Assembly: GCF_013402815.2 (NCBI RefSeq)
Contig: NZ_CP058601.1
Span: 2,914,001-2,978,000 of the forward strand
Direction: 5' to 3'
DNA length: 64,000 bases
From: Natrinema halophilum
GTDB taxonomy: Archaea > Halobacteriota > Halobacteria > Halobacteriales > Natrialbaceae
The number at the start of each line of letters is the position of its first letter. Position 1 is the stretch's first letter. The notes beneath the pieces were generated by a model. That model was not told where the DNA came from. It worked only from the letters and a program-made list of their open reading frames with translations, and searched no databases. A program made the translations under genes and the position numbers. Positions 18,667 to 26,813 of this stretch are shown piece by piece.

Positions 18667-18997
18667 GTGTCCGAGACGGTGACGAAAACGCTGCAAGCCA
18701 CACTTGCCACGCCCACCACGGGCAAAGAGCAACGCCTGCAGAACCTCTTGGACACCTACCGCGACGCACTCCACGCCGCCTTTGACGCTCGAAAGTGGCA
18801 GTCGAGCGCGACACCTCCGCAAAGAGATGTTCACGACTCTGAAGCGCCTGCAGGAACGTGACGCCACCGAGTGGCGGATCGACGAGCGAGAACCCCTCGC
18901 AAATGACGCTCGCGGCGTGCTCGGACTGAAACCTGCCAACCTGGATTCCCCGTGGAGGGGAAGCCCCGCCGTCGTCGGACGACGCCCGACTGCCTGA
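18667..18997 (+). pseudogene. TnpB-type IS protein remnant
   Basis: A collapsed IS200/IS605 (IS1341-type) TnpB gene. A GTG at 18667 opens the N-terminus VTKTLQATLATPTTGKEQ then RLQNLLDTYRDALHAAFDA, the typical start of haloarchaeal TnpB. At about 18797 the frame changes by one, and the new frame continues GSRARHLRKEMFTTLKRLQ, a segment from the middle of the intact protein. A second jump after EWRIDEREP leads to ARGVLGLKPANLDSP, which resembles the C-terminal tail. RuvC catalytic residues and the zinc finger are gone, so it cannot be an active RNA-guided nuclease. Identification rests on remembered family sequence, not alignment. Confidence 0.8.
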
Positions 18998-19040
18998 GGG
19001 ACCGACGGTCCCTCTCCGTTTACGGCGGGGAGGATGTCAC
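18945..19040 (+). mobile_element. right end of IS200/IS605-type element
   Basis: The element end is largely intact. CCCCGCCGT at 18964-18972 pairs with ACGGCGGGG at 19022-19030. Inside lies a perfect stem, GAGGGACC/GGTCCCTC (18996-19003 with 19007-19014), around a GAC loop. The sequence finishes AGGATGTCAC at 19031-19040, a terminus common in haloarchaeal TnpB elements. In active elements this region is the 3' part of the guide (omega) RNA, with the guide read from DNA just past the end. No TnpA gene is present. Confidence 0.65.
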
Positions 19041-19077
19041 CTGAATACAATCGATGGACTCTGAACCGGATGCGCCA

Positions 19078-19674
19078 TTAGGGAAGTCCAACGTCGGTCA
19101 CATCGCTGCCTGTACCGATGTCGATGACACCGTTTCGGTGTATACTGATGCCGTATCCGAGGAGGGAAACTTCCAAAATGATGTCAGTACCAGAGCCACC
19201 GTCGCTTCTGAGTGCGTTTTTGGCAGCGAACGTGATTGCCTCCAAACGCGGGGAGGCATCGGTGATAGGTTTGCGTACCTCCTCTGGCGTGTCTCGAATC
19301 ACGCCTTCGACGGTGAAGGCAATCGCACCGGGATGTGTGTTGTTCACGTCGGAGTTGTCGTCTGATGACGAGGGAATTGTATCCATTCCGGGCGAAAGAT
19401 CGTTCGTATCGGGACTCTCTACACCGATGTCTACCGTATCGAGCCGGAGAGACGCCTCTTTCGAAAGGTCGATGTTGACGGTTTCTGACTCGCCGATTGC
19501 CATCTCGATCTCGACCGGTCTCAGAGACGATCCTGCGAATTCTTCCAGCACGTCCCTAGTCATCGTTATCACCCCCTCGGCTGCAAATGCGACTCGAGCC
19601 GGTGGTTTCGTCTCGATGACTTGGTCGGTTACTTGGACGCTCTGATCTTCCTTGAGATTCACTGTAATACTCAT
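19078..19674 (-). CDS. orphan acidic protein with internal duplication
   Basis: A 198-residue protein of unknown function. Two halves share a pattern: PPARVAFAAEGVITMTRDVLEEF followed by SSLRPVEIEMAI in the first, and HPGAIAFTVEGVIRDTPEEV followed by SPRLEAITFAAKNAL in the second. A Ser/Asp-rich hinge (PSSSDDNSDVNNT) separates them. It has no signal peptide, no membrane helix and no cysteine. The gene ends 38 bp after the TnpB element terminus, inside the block that looks acquired. The codons look normal and the frame is intact, so it is probably expressed. Confidence 0.6.
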   Translation of the reverse strand: MSITVNLKEDQSVQVTDQVIETKPPARVAFAAEGVITMTRDVLEEFAGSSLRPVEIEMAIGESETVNIDLSKEASLRLDTVDIGVESPDTNDLSPGMDTIPSSSDDNSDVNNTHPGAIAFTVEGVIRDTPEEVRKPITDASPRLEAITFAAKNALRSDGGSGTDIILEVSLLGYGISIHRNGVIDIGTGSDVTDVGLP

Positions 19675-20127
19675 TCGATCCCTCTTTGTTCTCCGGATAC
19701 GATGAGCAGGAGCATAATATGGCTGGCGCTATTTCGGAGAATTTTCTTTAGATACTAAAAAATAACATCCGGTGTTTCGGACTTCCCTAACGGTTCGTTC
19801 GTGAGCGACCGCGCTGATCAATTCAACCGCTCTAGTAAGCAGGGATTTTTCGTCATCTACTGACGATTTCAACAGAGCCGAGTGGAAATATCGGAACCCC
19901 CTTCGAGAACTCGCTCGAGCACCGGCGAACGAGCGGTTCGCAGAATCCAAGTGATGCCGTTGACCGCGAGCGCGGGAGGCGCGAGCGGGCCGACGATTGA
20001 TCCGGAATGAACGCAGTGAATGGTGGGGAACGAGGAGTGTTTTTGATCGAAATTTTGCCGAGGGATGCGACGGCGCCGGTAGCGACGCTGCCGGGCGCCG
20101 TCGGAGACCGCAGCGTAAAATTCCGGT
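19675..20127. other. non-coding gap before eIF1A
   Basis: About 450 bp without a supported gene. Minus-strand translation around 19790-19890 gives ALLKSSVDDEKSLLTRAVEL, which reads like protein but has no good start or family, so it may be a fossil fragment. The rest is GC-rich and unremarkable. Confidence 0.4.
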
Positions 20128-20418
20128 TTACTGAATATGGCCTTCGCGCCGAAGTTGGTCGGCATCGCTTTTCTCGTAGCGCCAGGTGATGTCGGCCTTT
20201 TCGTCCTGCCAGTCCCACGGTTCGACGAGGACGACGTCGTCCTCGCGGATCCAGATGCGTTTTTGCATCTTGCCGGGAATCCGCGCGGTGCGTTCTTTCC
20301 CGTCGGCACAGCGTACCTTCACCCGATTCGCCCCGAGCATGTTGGTGACGGTCGCGAAGACCTCGTCGTCCTCGGGCATCCGGAGGTTCTTCCGACCGCC
20401 GTCACCGTCGTCGCTCAT
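20128..20418 (-). CDS. eif1A: translation initiation factor aIF-1A
   Basis: A 96-residue archaeal homologue of eukaryotic eIF1A, which binds the A-site region of the small ribosomal subunit and promotes scanning and initiator tRNA placement. The OB-fold signature is clear: [22 protein letters not shown], then [20 protein letters not shown] and [16 protein letters not shown]. The charged N- and C-terminal tails are short, as is usual in archaea. The TTTAAC/TTTTAT sequence 20-35 bp upstream of its ATG is a probable TATA box. Many haloarchaea carry more than one copy. Confidence 0.95.
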   Translation of the reverse strand: MSDDGDGGRKNLRMPEDDEVFATVTNMLGANRVKVRCADGKERTARIPGKMQKRIWIREDDVVLVEPWDWQDEKADITWRYEKSDADQLRREGHIQ

Positions 20419-20563
20419 GGCCGCGGGTTCGCGGTCGAGGGGTTTAACGTTTTATCGATCCTGCGCCGGTCCAGCGGCGTGAGTGGCGAGCGCGGGGATG
20501 CGTGAGGCGTTTGCGAGCGGAGAAACCACGCCGTTTATTTCGTTCGCCTCGACAGCCCTCCGT

Positions 20564-20743
20564 ATGTTGCGAAACCTCGGTGCGCTCGGTCTCGCAGGTA
20601 TCGCTCTCCTGCTCGCCGGTATCGCTCTCATCGCGTACGAAAACCTGTTGATCGCCGTCGGCATGGCGCTTATCGTCGCCGGTCTCGGCCTCGTCGTCCG
20701 ATCGTTGATCTCCGGGCTGCTACAGAACTTCGGCATGTTCTGA
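20564..20743 (+). CDS. small two-helix membrane protein, DUF7470-like
   Basis: A 59-residue protein made of two hydrophobic segments (LGLAGIALLLAGIALIAY and LIAVGMALIVAGLGLVV) and a short tail. Such tiny proteins are widely conserved in haloarchaea. I chose the ATG at 20564 because the frame upstream encodes non-hydrophobic residues unlike the family. The TTTATTTCG at about 20534 is a reasonable TATA box 30 bp ahead. The function is unknown. Confidence 0.65.
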   Translation: MLRNLGALGLAGIALLLAGIALIAYENLLIAVGMALIVAGLGLVVRSLISGLLQNFGMF

Positions 20744-20846
20744 CCGCTCTCGAGCGTCGATTGCCCCACGTACCAAGGCTGAAGCGTTTCACTCCTGATC
20801 CGCGTCTCCCTCGTATGGATATACGCTCCAGTACTCCGATCTCATA

Positions 20847-21068
20847 TTGGGCGGTATCGGGACGAGCCTCGGAATCGGAGTCCTGATCGGCGACGTGACG
20901 TCCATCCCGTCTCCAGTTGCGATCGTCGGGCTCGGTGCCGTCGCGATCGGGCTCATCGCCCACGCGCTGTTCCTCAACGGCCCGGTCGGCGACATTGACG
21001 ACCTGACCGAAGAGGTCGCCATAGTGGAGGTGCCGATGGTGCTGTCGCCGATGGAATCGGCAGACTGA
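20847..21068 (+). CDS. membrane protein with damaged or non-ATG start
   Basis: An open frame of 73 residues from a TTG codon: two helices (LGIGVLIGDVTSIPSPVAIVG and GAVAIGLIAHALFLNGPVG) and an acidic tail. The same frame continues upstream as YGYTLQYSDLIL without an ATG. An ATG at 20816 lies one base out of phase, so that ATGGATATACGC would read into this frame if one G were added. Either translation begins at TTG, or a single-base deletion has separated the start codon from the body. I recall related haloarchaeal proteins beginning M-G-Y-T, which supports the deletion, but this needs alignment. Confidence 0.5.
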   Translation: MGGIGTSLGIGVLIGDVTSIPSPVAIVGLGAVAIGLIAHALFLNGPVGDIDDLTEEVAIVEVPMVLSPMESAD

Positions 21069-21194
21069 GATCGCATCCCTGCGTATCTGCGCGGCTCGAG
21101 AGCGAGTTCGGAATCCCACTTTCCCTGGTACGTCGGTATCCGGTCGCTGTGCTCTGCCGGAGCGCTGGCAGAGTCTTGGTCCGCCAGGATCCCG

Positions 21195-21704
21195 TCAATC
21201 CGGGGCCTCGTCAGCCATCGAAAGCCACGCTACTGCGAGAAACCACCCTCCCGATGCGAGGGTAAAGTCGGGCGATCCGTACGGGGTTACAAAAGACACG
21301 AGCCCGGTGAGCGTCATCGCAATCCCGGCGAGGGCCGGCAGTCGACTATGGAAACGCTCGGGTTCGGTGATCGCAGTGGCAAGACCGAAGCCACAGATCA
21401 CGCCACCGCCCACGAAGATGCCCGTAAACCCAGCGAGAAAGACGATTTCCAGCAGCGGTCGATCGACACTCGCAGCTCCTGTACCGAGTCGCAATGCGAA
21501 TATCCGCCCGAGAAATCCACAGCTACTCCCGACGGCGAAGAACAGTCGACCGATACGATCACTGGCGACGTAATCACCCCGATGAGCGGCCCGGTAGCTG
21601 ACGACGAACGGGATGCCGATTACGATCACGGAGAACGCGGCTGTCGCCGCTCCATCGCCAGGATGGTACTGGGGAACGAACTGTATCGCTTCCGACCCGA
21701 CCAC
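21195..21704 (-). CDS. polytopic membrane protein, unknown
   Basis: A 169-residue protein with about five hydrophobic segments: AAFSVIVIGIPFVVSY, RLFFAVGSSCGFLGRIFAL, IVFLAGFTGIFVGGGVICGFGLA, LPALAGIAMTLTGLVSFV and GGWFLAVAWLSM. No recognised family or transporter motif. It lies between two small genes and the DUF460 gene, on the latter's strand but over 200 bp away. Confidence 0.55.
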   Translation of the reverse strand: MVGSEAIQFVPQYHPGDGAATAAFSVIVIGIPFVVSYRAAHRGDYVASDRIGRLFFAVGSSCGFLGRIFALRLGTGAASVDRPLLEIVFLAGFTGIFVGGGVICGFGLATAITEPERFHSRLPALAGIAMTLTGLVSFVTPYGSPDFTLASGGWFLAVAWLSMADEAPD

Positions 21705-21905
21705 CTGATAGAGGAACGCGGGGACGAACCGATTGCTAGCATCCTCAGTTCACCCCGAACACCGTCCTGTCGTACTGGTGCCGATAGCATAGCCGCGCAT
21801 AATACTCGTGGGACAGGGACGAAAATAAAGTCCGGACTGAGCTCGCTTCCGGATCGAACGGGAGACACCGACGGATTTCGATCGCCGTCGGTCGGGAACT
21901 CGCCG

Positions 21906-23882
21906 CTACACTTCGTTATCGCCTGCCCGGTGTTCGCTGATGAGCTGGTCGACCATCGCCGCCTTGCGGTCCCGCTTTCGATCCCGCGCGCGCTCGTGCC
22001 AGTCGTCGATTACGGCTTCGACGTCGTCCTCGCGGGCGACGGCGAGTTCGTCAACTTCCTGCATCGCGACGTCGTCGGCGGGGCCGACCGGAATCTCGGC
22101 GTCGAAGAGGAGTTCGTCGGCAATCTCCGAGAGGCCGCCGTCCTTAATGATGACGCGGGGGTCGAACTCCGCCATGAGTTCGGCCGTCGATCGGCCCGCG
22201 CCGCTTGCGTCCCGGATGTAGACGACGTCGCCGGACGCGATGCCGTACTGTTCGTCTGCCTTGCGGATCGCGCCCTTCGTGAACTTCTCTACGACCTTGA
22301 CCGGGACCAACCCCTCTTTCTTCGCCGAGACGTCGCTGAAGTTCGAGTGATCGAGCTTCCAGAGCGCTTTCATTCGCTCGACTTTCTTCTCGAGCGTTTC
22401 GACCTCCTCGCGGGCGTCGTCGCGCTCGCGTTCGAGCCGATTGGCTTTCCGCTCGAGGCGGCTCACCTCCCGATTGCGACGGACTTCTTGTCGTTCCTCG
22501 CGGCGAGCGGTACTGAGCTCCGTCTCGAGTTCGTCGATTCGGTCGTCGCGATCCTCGATGCGTCCCTCGAGGCGCTCGACGTGTGATTGGAGGCGCTCGA
22601 CCTGCCGTTCCAGATCTTTGATTCGCTTTTCCTCTGCGGTAAGCTCGCGGGGTTCGTGTTCGGTTGCCTCTTCTTCATCGCCGGCTTCGTCGTCGGTCAG
22701 GTCCCGCAGGACTGCCTCGACGCTTTCCTCGCCGGCGACGACACGGGCGGTGACCTCACCCCGATCGATTCCCGGCGGGAGCTTGTCCGCGATCCGCCTG
22801 AATTGACCCTCGTGGGCGTCGATGGCGTACAGTGCGGCTGCCATCGCGTCGCGCTGGTGGTCGTTGTCGTAGGGGTGGTCGCGGGTTCGGTGCTGTTTCT
22901 CGTCGATCGGCAGGTCCCGGTCGGGCGTCCAGCCCGCGGCATCGAAGCTCCGGCGGAACTTCTCGACGGTCTCGGGCATCGGCGTCACGTCGGCTGCGAC
23001 GATGATCGGTCGGCCCCGCTCGACGATCCACTCGATTACGTCGGCGGTGTCGCTGGTACGTGAACTCCAGACGTCGAGCACCTCTCCCTCGAGGCCGACG
23101 ATCGCGACGGCAGTCGTCGTTCCGGGATCGATCCCGACGACGACGTGATCTCGGCGTTTGACGAGCGGGCTGAACTCGATGCCGTCGCGGCGCTGGCGCT
23201 CGATCTCGACACGGACGTCGCCCGATCGATTGCGCGAGACGGGAATGTCGTTCGGCTTGGCCTGGACGGTGAAGACGGCGTTTGCGTACCCGCCGTAGGA
23301 CTCCCGAACCTCTTTTTCGAACTCGAGGTTTTCGTCCTCGAGTTCGGATTCAACTTCGCGGGATCGGCGTTTGACGGAGCCGTGAATGCGACGGGTATAG
23401 CGGTCTTCGCTCCAGCCACCGCTGCCGGTCGAGCGGCCCCGCGAGACCTTGACTTCGGTCGTATCCGTAAACGCGGATACCTCGTAACCGACGTTGTGGG
23501 CGGCAAGCCGAGCGGCGGCCTCGGCTTCTTTCATTGGGTCCTTTCCGTAGGGGATTCCGTGGCGTTTCGCGACGCGAGAGAGCGGCTCGGGTTGCTCGTC
23601 ACCGGTCACCTGGACGAGTCGAGTGCCGGCGGGCAGCGAACCGAGGAAGTGGATGAGCTGATCCTTGTCGGCTGCGAGCTCGTACATGTTGTCCGTCGCG
23701 ACGATTGCCGGCTCTTCGTCGTCGATTAGACGCCTGAGTTTCCGGTGAGAAACGACGTCACGGGTGACGTCGTCGCCGTTGAAAACCGTCAGTGCGTACG
23801 ATGGCGCATCACCACGCACGTCACCGCTCTGGATGTCGACTCCGAAGACGACCGCATCGAGCGCACTCGTTCGCGTACTCAC
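21906..23882 (-). CDS. DUF460 RNase H-fold/coiled-coil protein
   Basis: A 658-residue archaeal protein of the DUF460 family. An N-terminal domain (FGVDIQSGDVRGDAPSYAL) is followed by an RNase-H-like core near 290-400 with HVVVGIDPGTTTAVAIVGL and VIVAADVTPMPETV, conserved acidic residues and KQHRTRDHPYDNDHQRDAMAAA. A coiled coil spans about 460-560 (RQVERLQSHVERLEGRIED and similar heptads), and a small C-terminal domain ends the protein. The fold suggests a nuclease or nucleic-acid-binding role; the biochemical function is unknown. I chose the GTG at 23882 (VSTRTSALDAVVFG) because the preceding 32 residues do not look coding. Confidence 0.88.
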   Translation of the reverse strand: MSTRTSALDAVVFGVDIQSGDVRGDAPSYALTVFNGDDVTRDVVSHRKLRRLIDDEEPAIVATDNMYELAADKDQLIHFLGSLPAGTRLVQVTGDEQPEPLSRVAKRHGIPYGKDPMKEAEAAARLAAHNVGYEVSAFTDTTEVKVSRGRSTGSGGWSEDRYTRRIHGSVKRRSREVESELEDENLEFEKEVRESYGGYANAVFTVQAKPNDIPVSRNRSGDVRVEIERQRRDGIEFSPLVKRRDHVVVGIDPGTTTAVAIVGLEGEVLDVWSSRTSDTADVIEWIVERGRPIIVAADVTPMPETVEKFRRSFDAAGWTPDRDLPIDEKQHRTRDHPYDNDHQRDAMAAALYAIDAHEGQFRRIADKLPPGIDRGEVTARVVAGEESVEAVLRDLTDDEAGDEEEATEHEPRELTAEEKRIKDLERQVERLQSHVERLEGRIEDRDDRIDELETELSTARREERQEVRRNREVSRLERKANRLERERDDAREEVETLEKKVERMKALWKLDHSNFSDVSAKKEGLVPVKVVEKFTKGAIRKADEQYGIASGDVVYIRDASGAGRSTAELMAEFDPRVIIKDGGLSEIADELLFDAEIPVGPADDVAMQEVDELAVAREDDVEAVIDDWHERARDRKRDRKAAMVDQLISEHRAGDNEV

Positions 23883-24349
23883 AGGGGGGTATAGGAACGA
23901 GTCGGCTATAAATCCGACGCGGCACTTCTGTCCGTGAGTCAGCCCGGAACTGATTGGTGTCCCGGTCGTGATCGGCACTCTTCCCGAGTAGTGGATGCTG
24001 ACCGCCGATACCGGGATGTGCGAGGCGTTCAGGAGGCGGGCGCTGACGGTACGACGTAGCCAGTGGAGCGGGTATCCGGTTTACAGGCGCGTTTCACCAG
24101 ACGGACCGTCTAGTCCGTTTTCGTGGGTTACGATCCGGTTCTGTCGGGGGCAGTCAGTCAGACGATTTCGCGGTCCTGAATCGGCTGTGAGCGAGAATAT
24201 GAAACAAAAATCATTATTTTGCCTGTGAAGATATAATTACTGAGCCAGTAGTATAAAATTTCATTACGCTTTCTATCGTATACATATCGGGGCCAGCGTT
24301 CCCTGACGACGAATCGAAAGTTTCGTTCCTCAGGTGCGTACGTCAGACC
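23883..24349. other. AT-rich gap ahead of orphan frame and cohesin gene
   Basis: About 470 bp with no supported gene. 24200-24290 is strongly AT-rich (AAAAATCATTATTTTG, ATAATTACTG, TATAAAATTTC) and includes good TATA candidates facing right. It could be the promoter for 24350-24715 or, with a long leader, for the cohesin gene. Confidence 0.5.
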
Positions 24350-24715
24350 ATGTCAGAGAACGAAAATCAAACGGATTCGAAGGCGCAGTCTACTAGCCGA
24401 AACGGTGGCGTCTCGGCAGGCTATCGAACGATATCGGCGCCTCATGGGGGCGAGTACATTTTCGATCGGCAGCCCCGGCGTCGTCACGGGCGTTGCAACG
24501 GCTTAGATTGGCGATTCGCTACTGAACGAGGGACCTCGTTAGTCGCCTTTGCAGACCCTCTCGAGTGGTTCTTGGAAATCAGATCATCTGAGACAATGGT
24601 ACAAACTGACACGGAATCTGTTGCGATGAACGGTTGCACCGAGGGCAGGGGGAGCAACGAGCGCGCTGCAAGGGCCCGTGCGCTTCTGTATTTAGCACCC
24701 ACAGATGGGATGTAA
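24350..24715 (+). CDS. orphan ORF, possibly broken gene
   Basis: An open frame of 121 residues with an ATG start (MSENENQTDSKAQSTSRNGG), behind an AT-rich promoter-like region. The N-terminus looks like a genuine polar haloarchaeal leader, but from about residue 45 the composition is mixed (RQPRRRHGRCNGLDWRF) and unlike a folded protein. It may be the 5' remnant of a degraded gene. No family recognised. Confidence 0.25.
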   Translation: MSENENQTDSKAQSTSRNGGVSAGYRTISAPHGGEYIFDRQPRRRHGRCNGLDWRFATERGTSLVAFADPLEWFLEIRSSETMVQTDTESVAMNGCTEGRGSNERAARARALLYLAPTDGM

Positions 24716-24750
24716 AATGTAGATGACATGATCGCTATGGGAACACAGCA

Positions 24751-26742
24751 ATGACTCATCCGAACGATACAGACGACGATGAACAGTTCTTCGAATCAGA
24801 CACTCCGGCGAATTCGCCCCCCTCACGACGCACTTTCGTACAGGCCGCCGGTGCCGGTGCGGGAACGCTCGCACTCGGGGCGTCACCGGCTTCGGCCCAG
24901 GAGAGTCGGCCGACGGTATCGGTTACGCTCGCTGACGATCAGATCGAATCCGGCGGGGCGACAACCGCAACGATTCGGATCGAGAACTCGCCTGAGGGTT
25001 CGGCCGGCTGTACCACCGAGTTCGCGGTCGACCCCGACGTCGCCCAGATCACTGCGGTCGAACTGGGCGAGTACGGGAGGGATATCATCGAAGACCAGCT
25101 AAACAGCGAAATTGAAGCCAACGGCGGCTCGGTCTCGTCGATCGACCCGAGCGTCTTCGGATCGATCGACGAGACCGAGTACGAGTTGGCAACGCTTCGA
25201 CTCGAGGGCCAGGGGAACGGCACAACCGAACTCGAACTCGTCGACTTCGTGTTGACTCCGCCGGACGATGGCACAATCGAGAACGCAAGCTACGACGCAC
25301 CGTCGGTAACCGTCGGCACGGACTCCGGGTCCGGAGCCGACCCCGTTGCGCTCGACACGCCCACGAATCTCGAAGTCGTCGCCGGGAACGAGACGTCGGT
25401 CGAGGTCTCGTGGAGTTCGGTCTCGAACGCCGTCGAATACGCCGTCTCCGTCGACGGAACGCGGAAAACCTCGACGACTTCGACGAGCGCGACCATCACC
25501 GGACTCGACGCGGGCACGACCTACGAGATCGGCGTCAGCGCCGTCGGGCAGGGCGGCGTCGCGTCCGACGCCGCGACCGTACAGGTAACGACGGCCGCCG
25601 GTGCGCAGGCGGACACGCCAACGCTCACAGTCGACCTCGAAACCGCGATGATCCAGCCCGGCGAGACGACGACTGTCAATTTCGGTCTGACTGAAGCGCC
25701 AACCGGGCTGGTTGGCTTCCAGATCGAGCCCAGCGTCGATACTGAAGTCGCGACCATCGTCGATGCCGAACTCGGCGAGACGTACAGATCGACCCTGTTC
25801 CGCGAAGTCGAGACCGGAGCGGGCTCCGCGATGCTCCGCGCGATATACACCCTCGACGCCGGCACTACCGACATCGATTTCGGTCACGTCGAACTCGAGG
25901 CCGTTGCGAACGGTGAAACCGCTGTCGAGGTCGAGATCGTCCGGCTCGAGGACACGGATGCCAATAGCGTCGAGGCCACGGTCGAGGATGCGACGCTTAC
26001 CGTCGGCGGCCAAAGCGATTCAGACCCCGAGTCGCCCACTCCCCCTGAGGGGCTCGAAGTCACCGCCGAGACCGAGACGTCGGTCGAACTATCGTGGGGT
26101 TCAGTCTCGAACGCGGTCGAATACGCGATATTCGTCGACGGCACACAACAAACGACGACGACGTCGACGAGCGCGACCATCACCGGACTCGATGCGGACA
26201 CGACCTACGAGGTCGGCGTCAGCGCCGTCGGTCAGGGAGGTGCCAGGTCGGACGTGGTAACCGTGCAGGCGACGACGAAAAATGCCGGCAACGGTGAGGG
26301 CGATCAGAACGAGGGCGGCAGTGGCGGCTACCCCGAGTGGGACTCGAGCGTTCTCTACCAGTCGGGTGATCGCGTCCGCTGGAACGGCGAAGTCTGGGTC
26401 GCACAGTGGAAAAATCAAAACGCGGAGCCCCGCTACGAGGTGAATTACGCCTGGGCTCCACTAAACGGCGAGATCCCGCTCGAGGTGGACTACCTTGCAA
26501 AGATCAAACCGAGCGCGACAACAGTCGGAGTCGGCGAACGAATCGTTTTCCAGGTTCGGGAGCAGACGGCTTCCAGTTACTGGGTCGACACGCTTCAGTG
26601 GGATCTCGGTGACGGAACGACCGCCAGCGGCTGGTACGTCGGTCACTCCTACGATTCCAGTGGCACCTATGCCGTGACTCTCACGGCGGTGGATAACTTG
26701 GGACGACAGACAACCCACGAAATCGAGATCATTGTCTCCTGA
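24751..26742 (+). CDS. Tat-exported cohesin/FN3/CBM/PKD protein
   Basis: A 663-residue secreted protein. Residues 25-49 are a Tat signal (SRRTFVQAAGAGAG, then ALGASPASA). The modules in order are: a cohesin-like beta sandwich at about 54-188 (SVTLADDQIESGGATTATIRI); fibronectin III at 203-281; a second cohesin-like domain at 291-418; a second fibronectin III at 430-509; a carbohydrate-binding module of the CBM5/12 type at 527-570 (YPEWDSSVLYQSGDRVRWNG with aromatic W548/W553/W568); and a PKD domain at 580-662 (WDLGDGTTASGWYVGHSY). No glycosidase or other catalytic domain is present. It would sit outside the cell, binding chitin or another polysaccharide and possibly other proteins. No enzyme gene adjoins it. 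Confidence 0.85.
   Translation: MTHPNDTDDDEQFFESDTPANSPPSRRTFVQAAGAGAGTLALGASPASAQESRPTVSVTLADDQIESGGATTATIRIENSPEGSAGCTTEFAVDPDVAQITAVELGEYGRDIIEDQLNSEIEANGGSVSSIDPSVFGSIDETEYELATLRLEGQGNGTTELELVDFVLTPPDDGTIENASYDAPSVTVGTDSGSGADPVALDTPTNLEVVAGNETSVEVSWSSVSNAVEYAVSVDGTRKTSTTSTSATITGLDAGTTYEIGVSAVGQGGVASDAATVQVTTAAGAQADTPTLTVDLETAMIQPGETTTVNFGLTEAPTGLVGFQIEPSVDTEVATIVDAELGETYRSTLFREVETGAGSAMLRAIYTLDAGTTDIDFGHVELEAVANGETAVEVEIVRLEDTDANSVEATVEDATLTVGGQSDSDPESPTPPEGLEVTAETETSVELSWGSVSNAVEYAIFVDGTQQTTTTSTSATITGLDADTTYEVGVSAVGQGGARSDVVTVQATTKNAGNGEGDQNEGGSGGYPEWDSSVLYQSGDRVRWNGEVWVAQWKNQNAEPRYEVNYAWAPLNGEIPLEVDYLAKIKPSATTVGVGERIVFQVREQTASSYWVDTLQWDLGDGTTASGWYVGHSYDSSGTYAVTLTAVDNLGRQTTHEIEIIVS
25357..25593 (+). 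repeat. fibronectin III repeat, copy 1
   Basis: Encodes the first FN3 module of the cohesin protein. It is closely similar to copy 2 at 26038-26277: both share VSNAVEYA, SATITGLDA and VGVSAVGQGG-type blocks, and stretches of identical DNA. This points to a recent tandem duplication together with the preceding cohesin unit. Confidence 0.8.
26038..26277 (+). repeat. fibronectin III repeat, copy 2
   Basis: The second FN3 module. Most differences from copy 1 are conservative (for example SVEVSWSS versus SVELSWGS). The paired cohesin domains are much more diverged, so the FN3 copies may have been kept alike by gene conversion. Confidence 0.8.
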
Positions 26743-26813
26743 CCGCGGCCCAGAGCGCCGGCCGAGTCGTCTTCCGCCCTCGAACTGTACGGCCGTACTT
26801 CGAGCGTCGCCGG

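Noticed and set aside
19729-19950. 73-residue minus-strand frame with a helix-like stretch
   Set aside because: There is no plausible start, its N-terminal part is Arg/Ser-rich noise, and no family is recognised. A fossil fragment is possible but unsupported.
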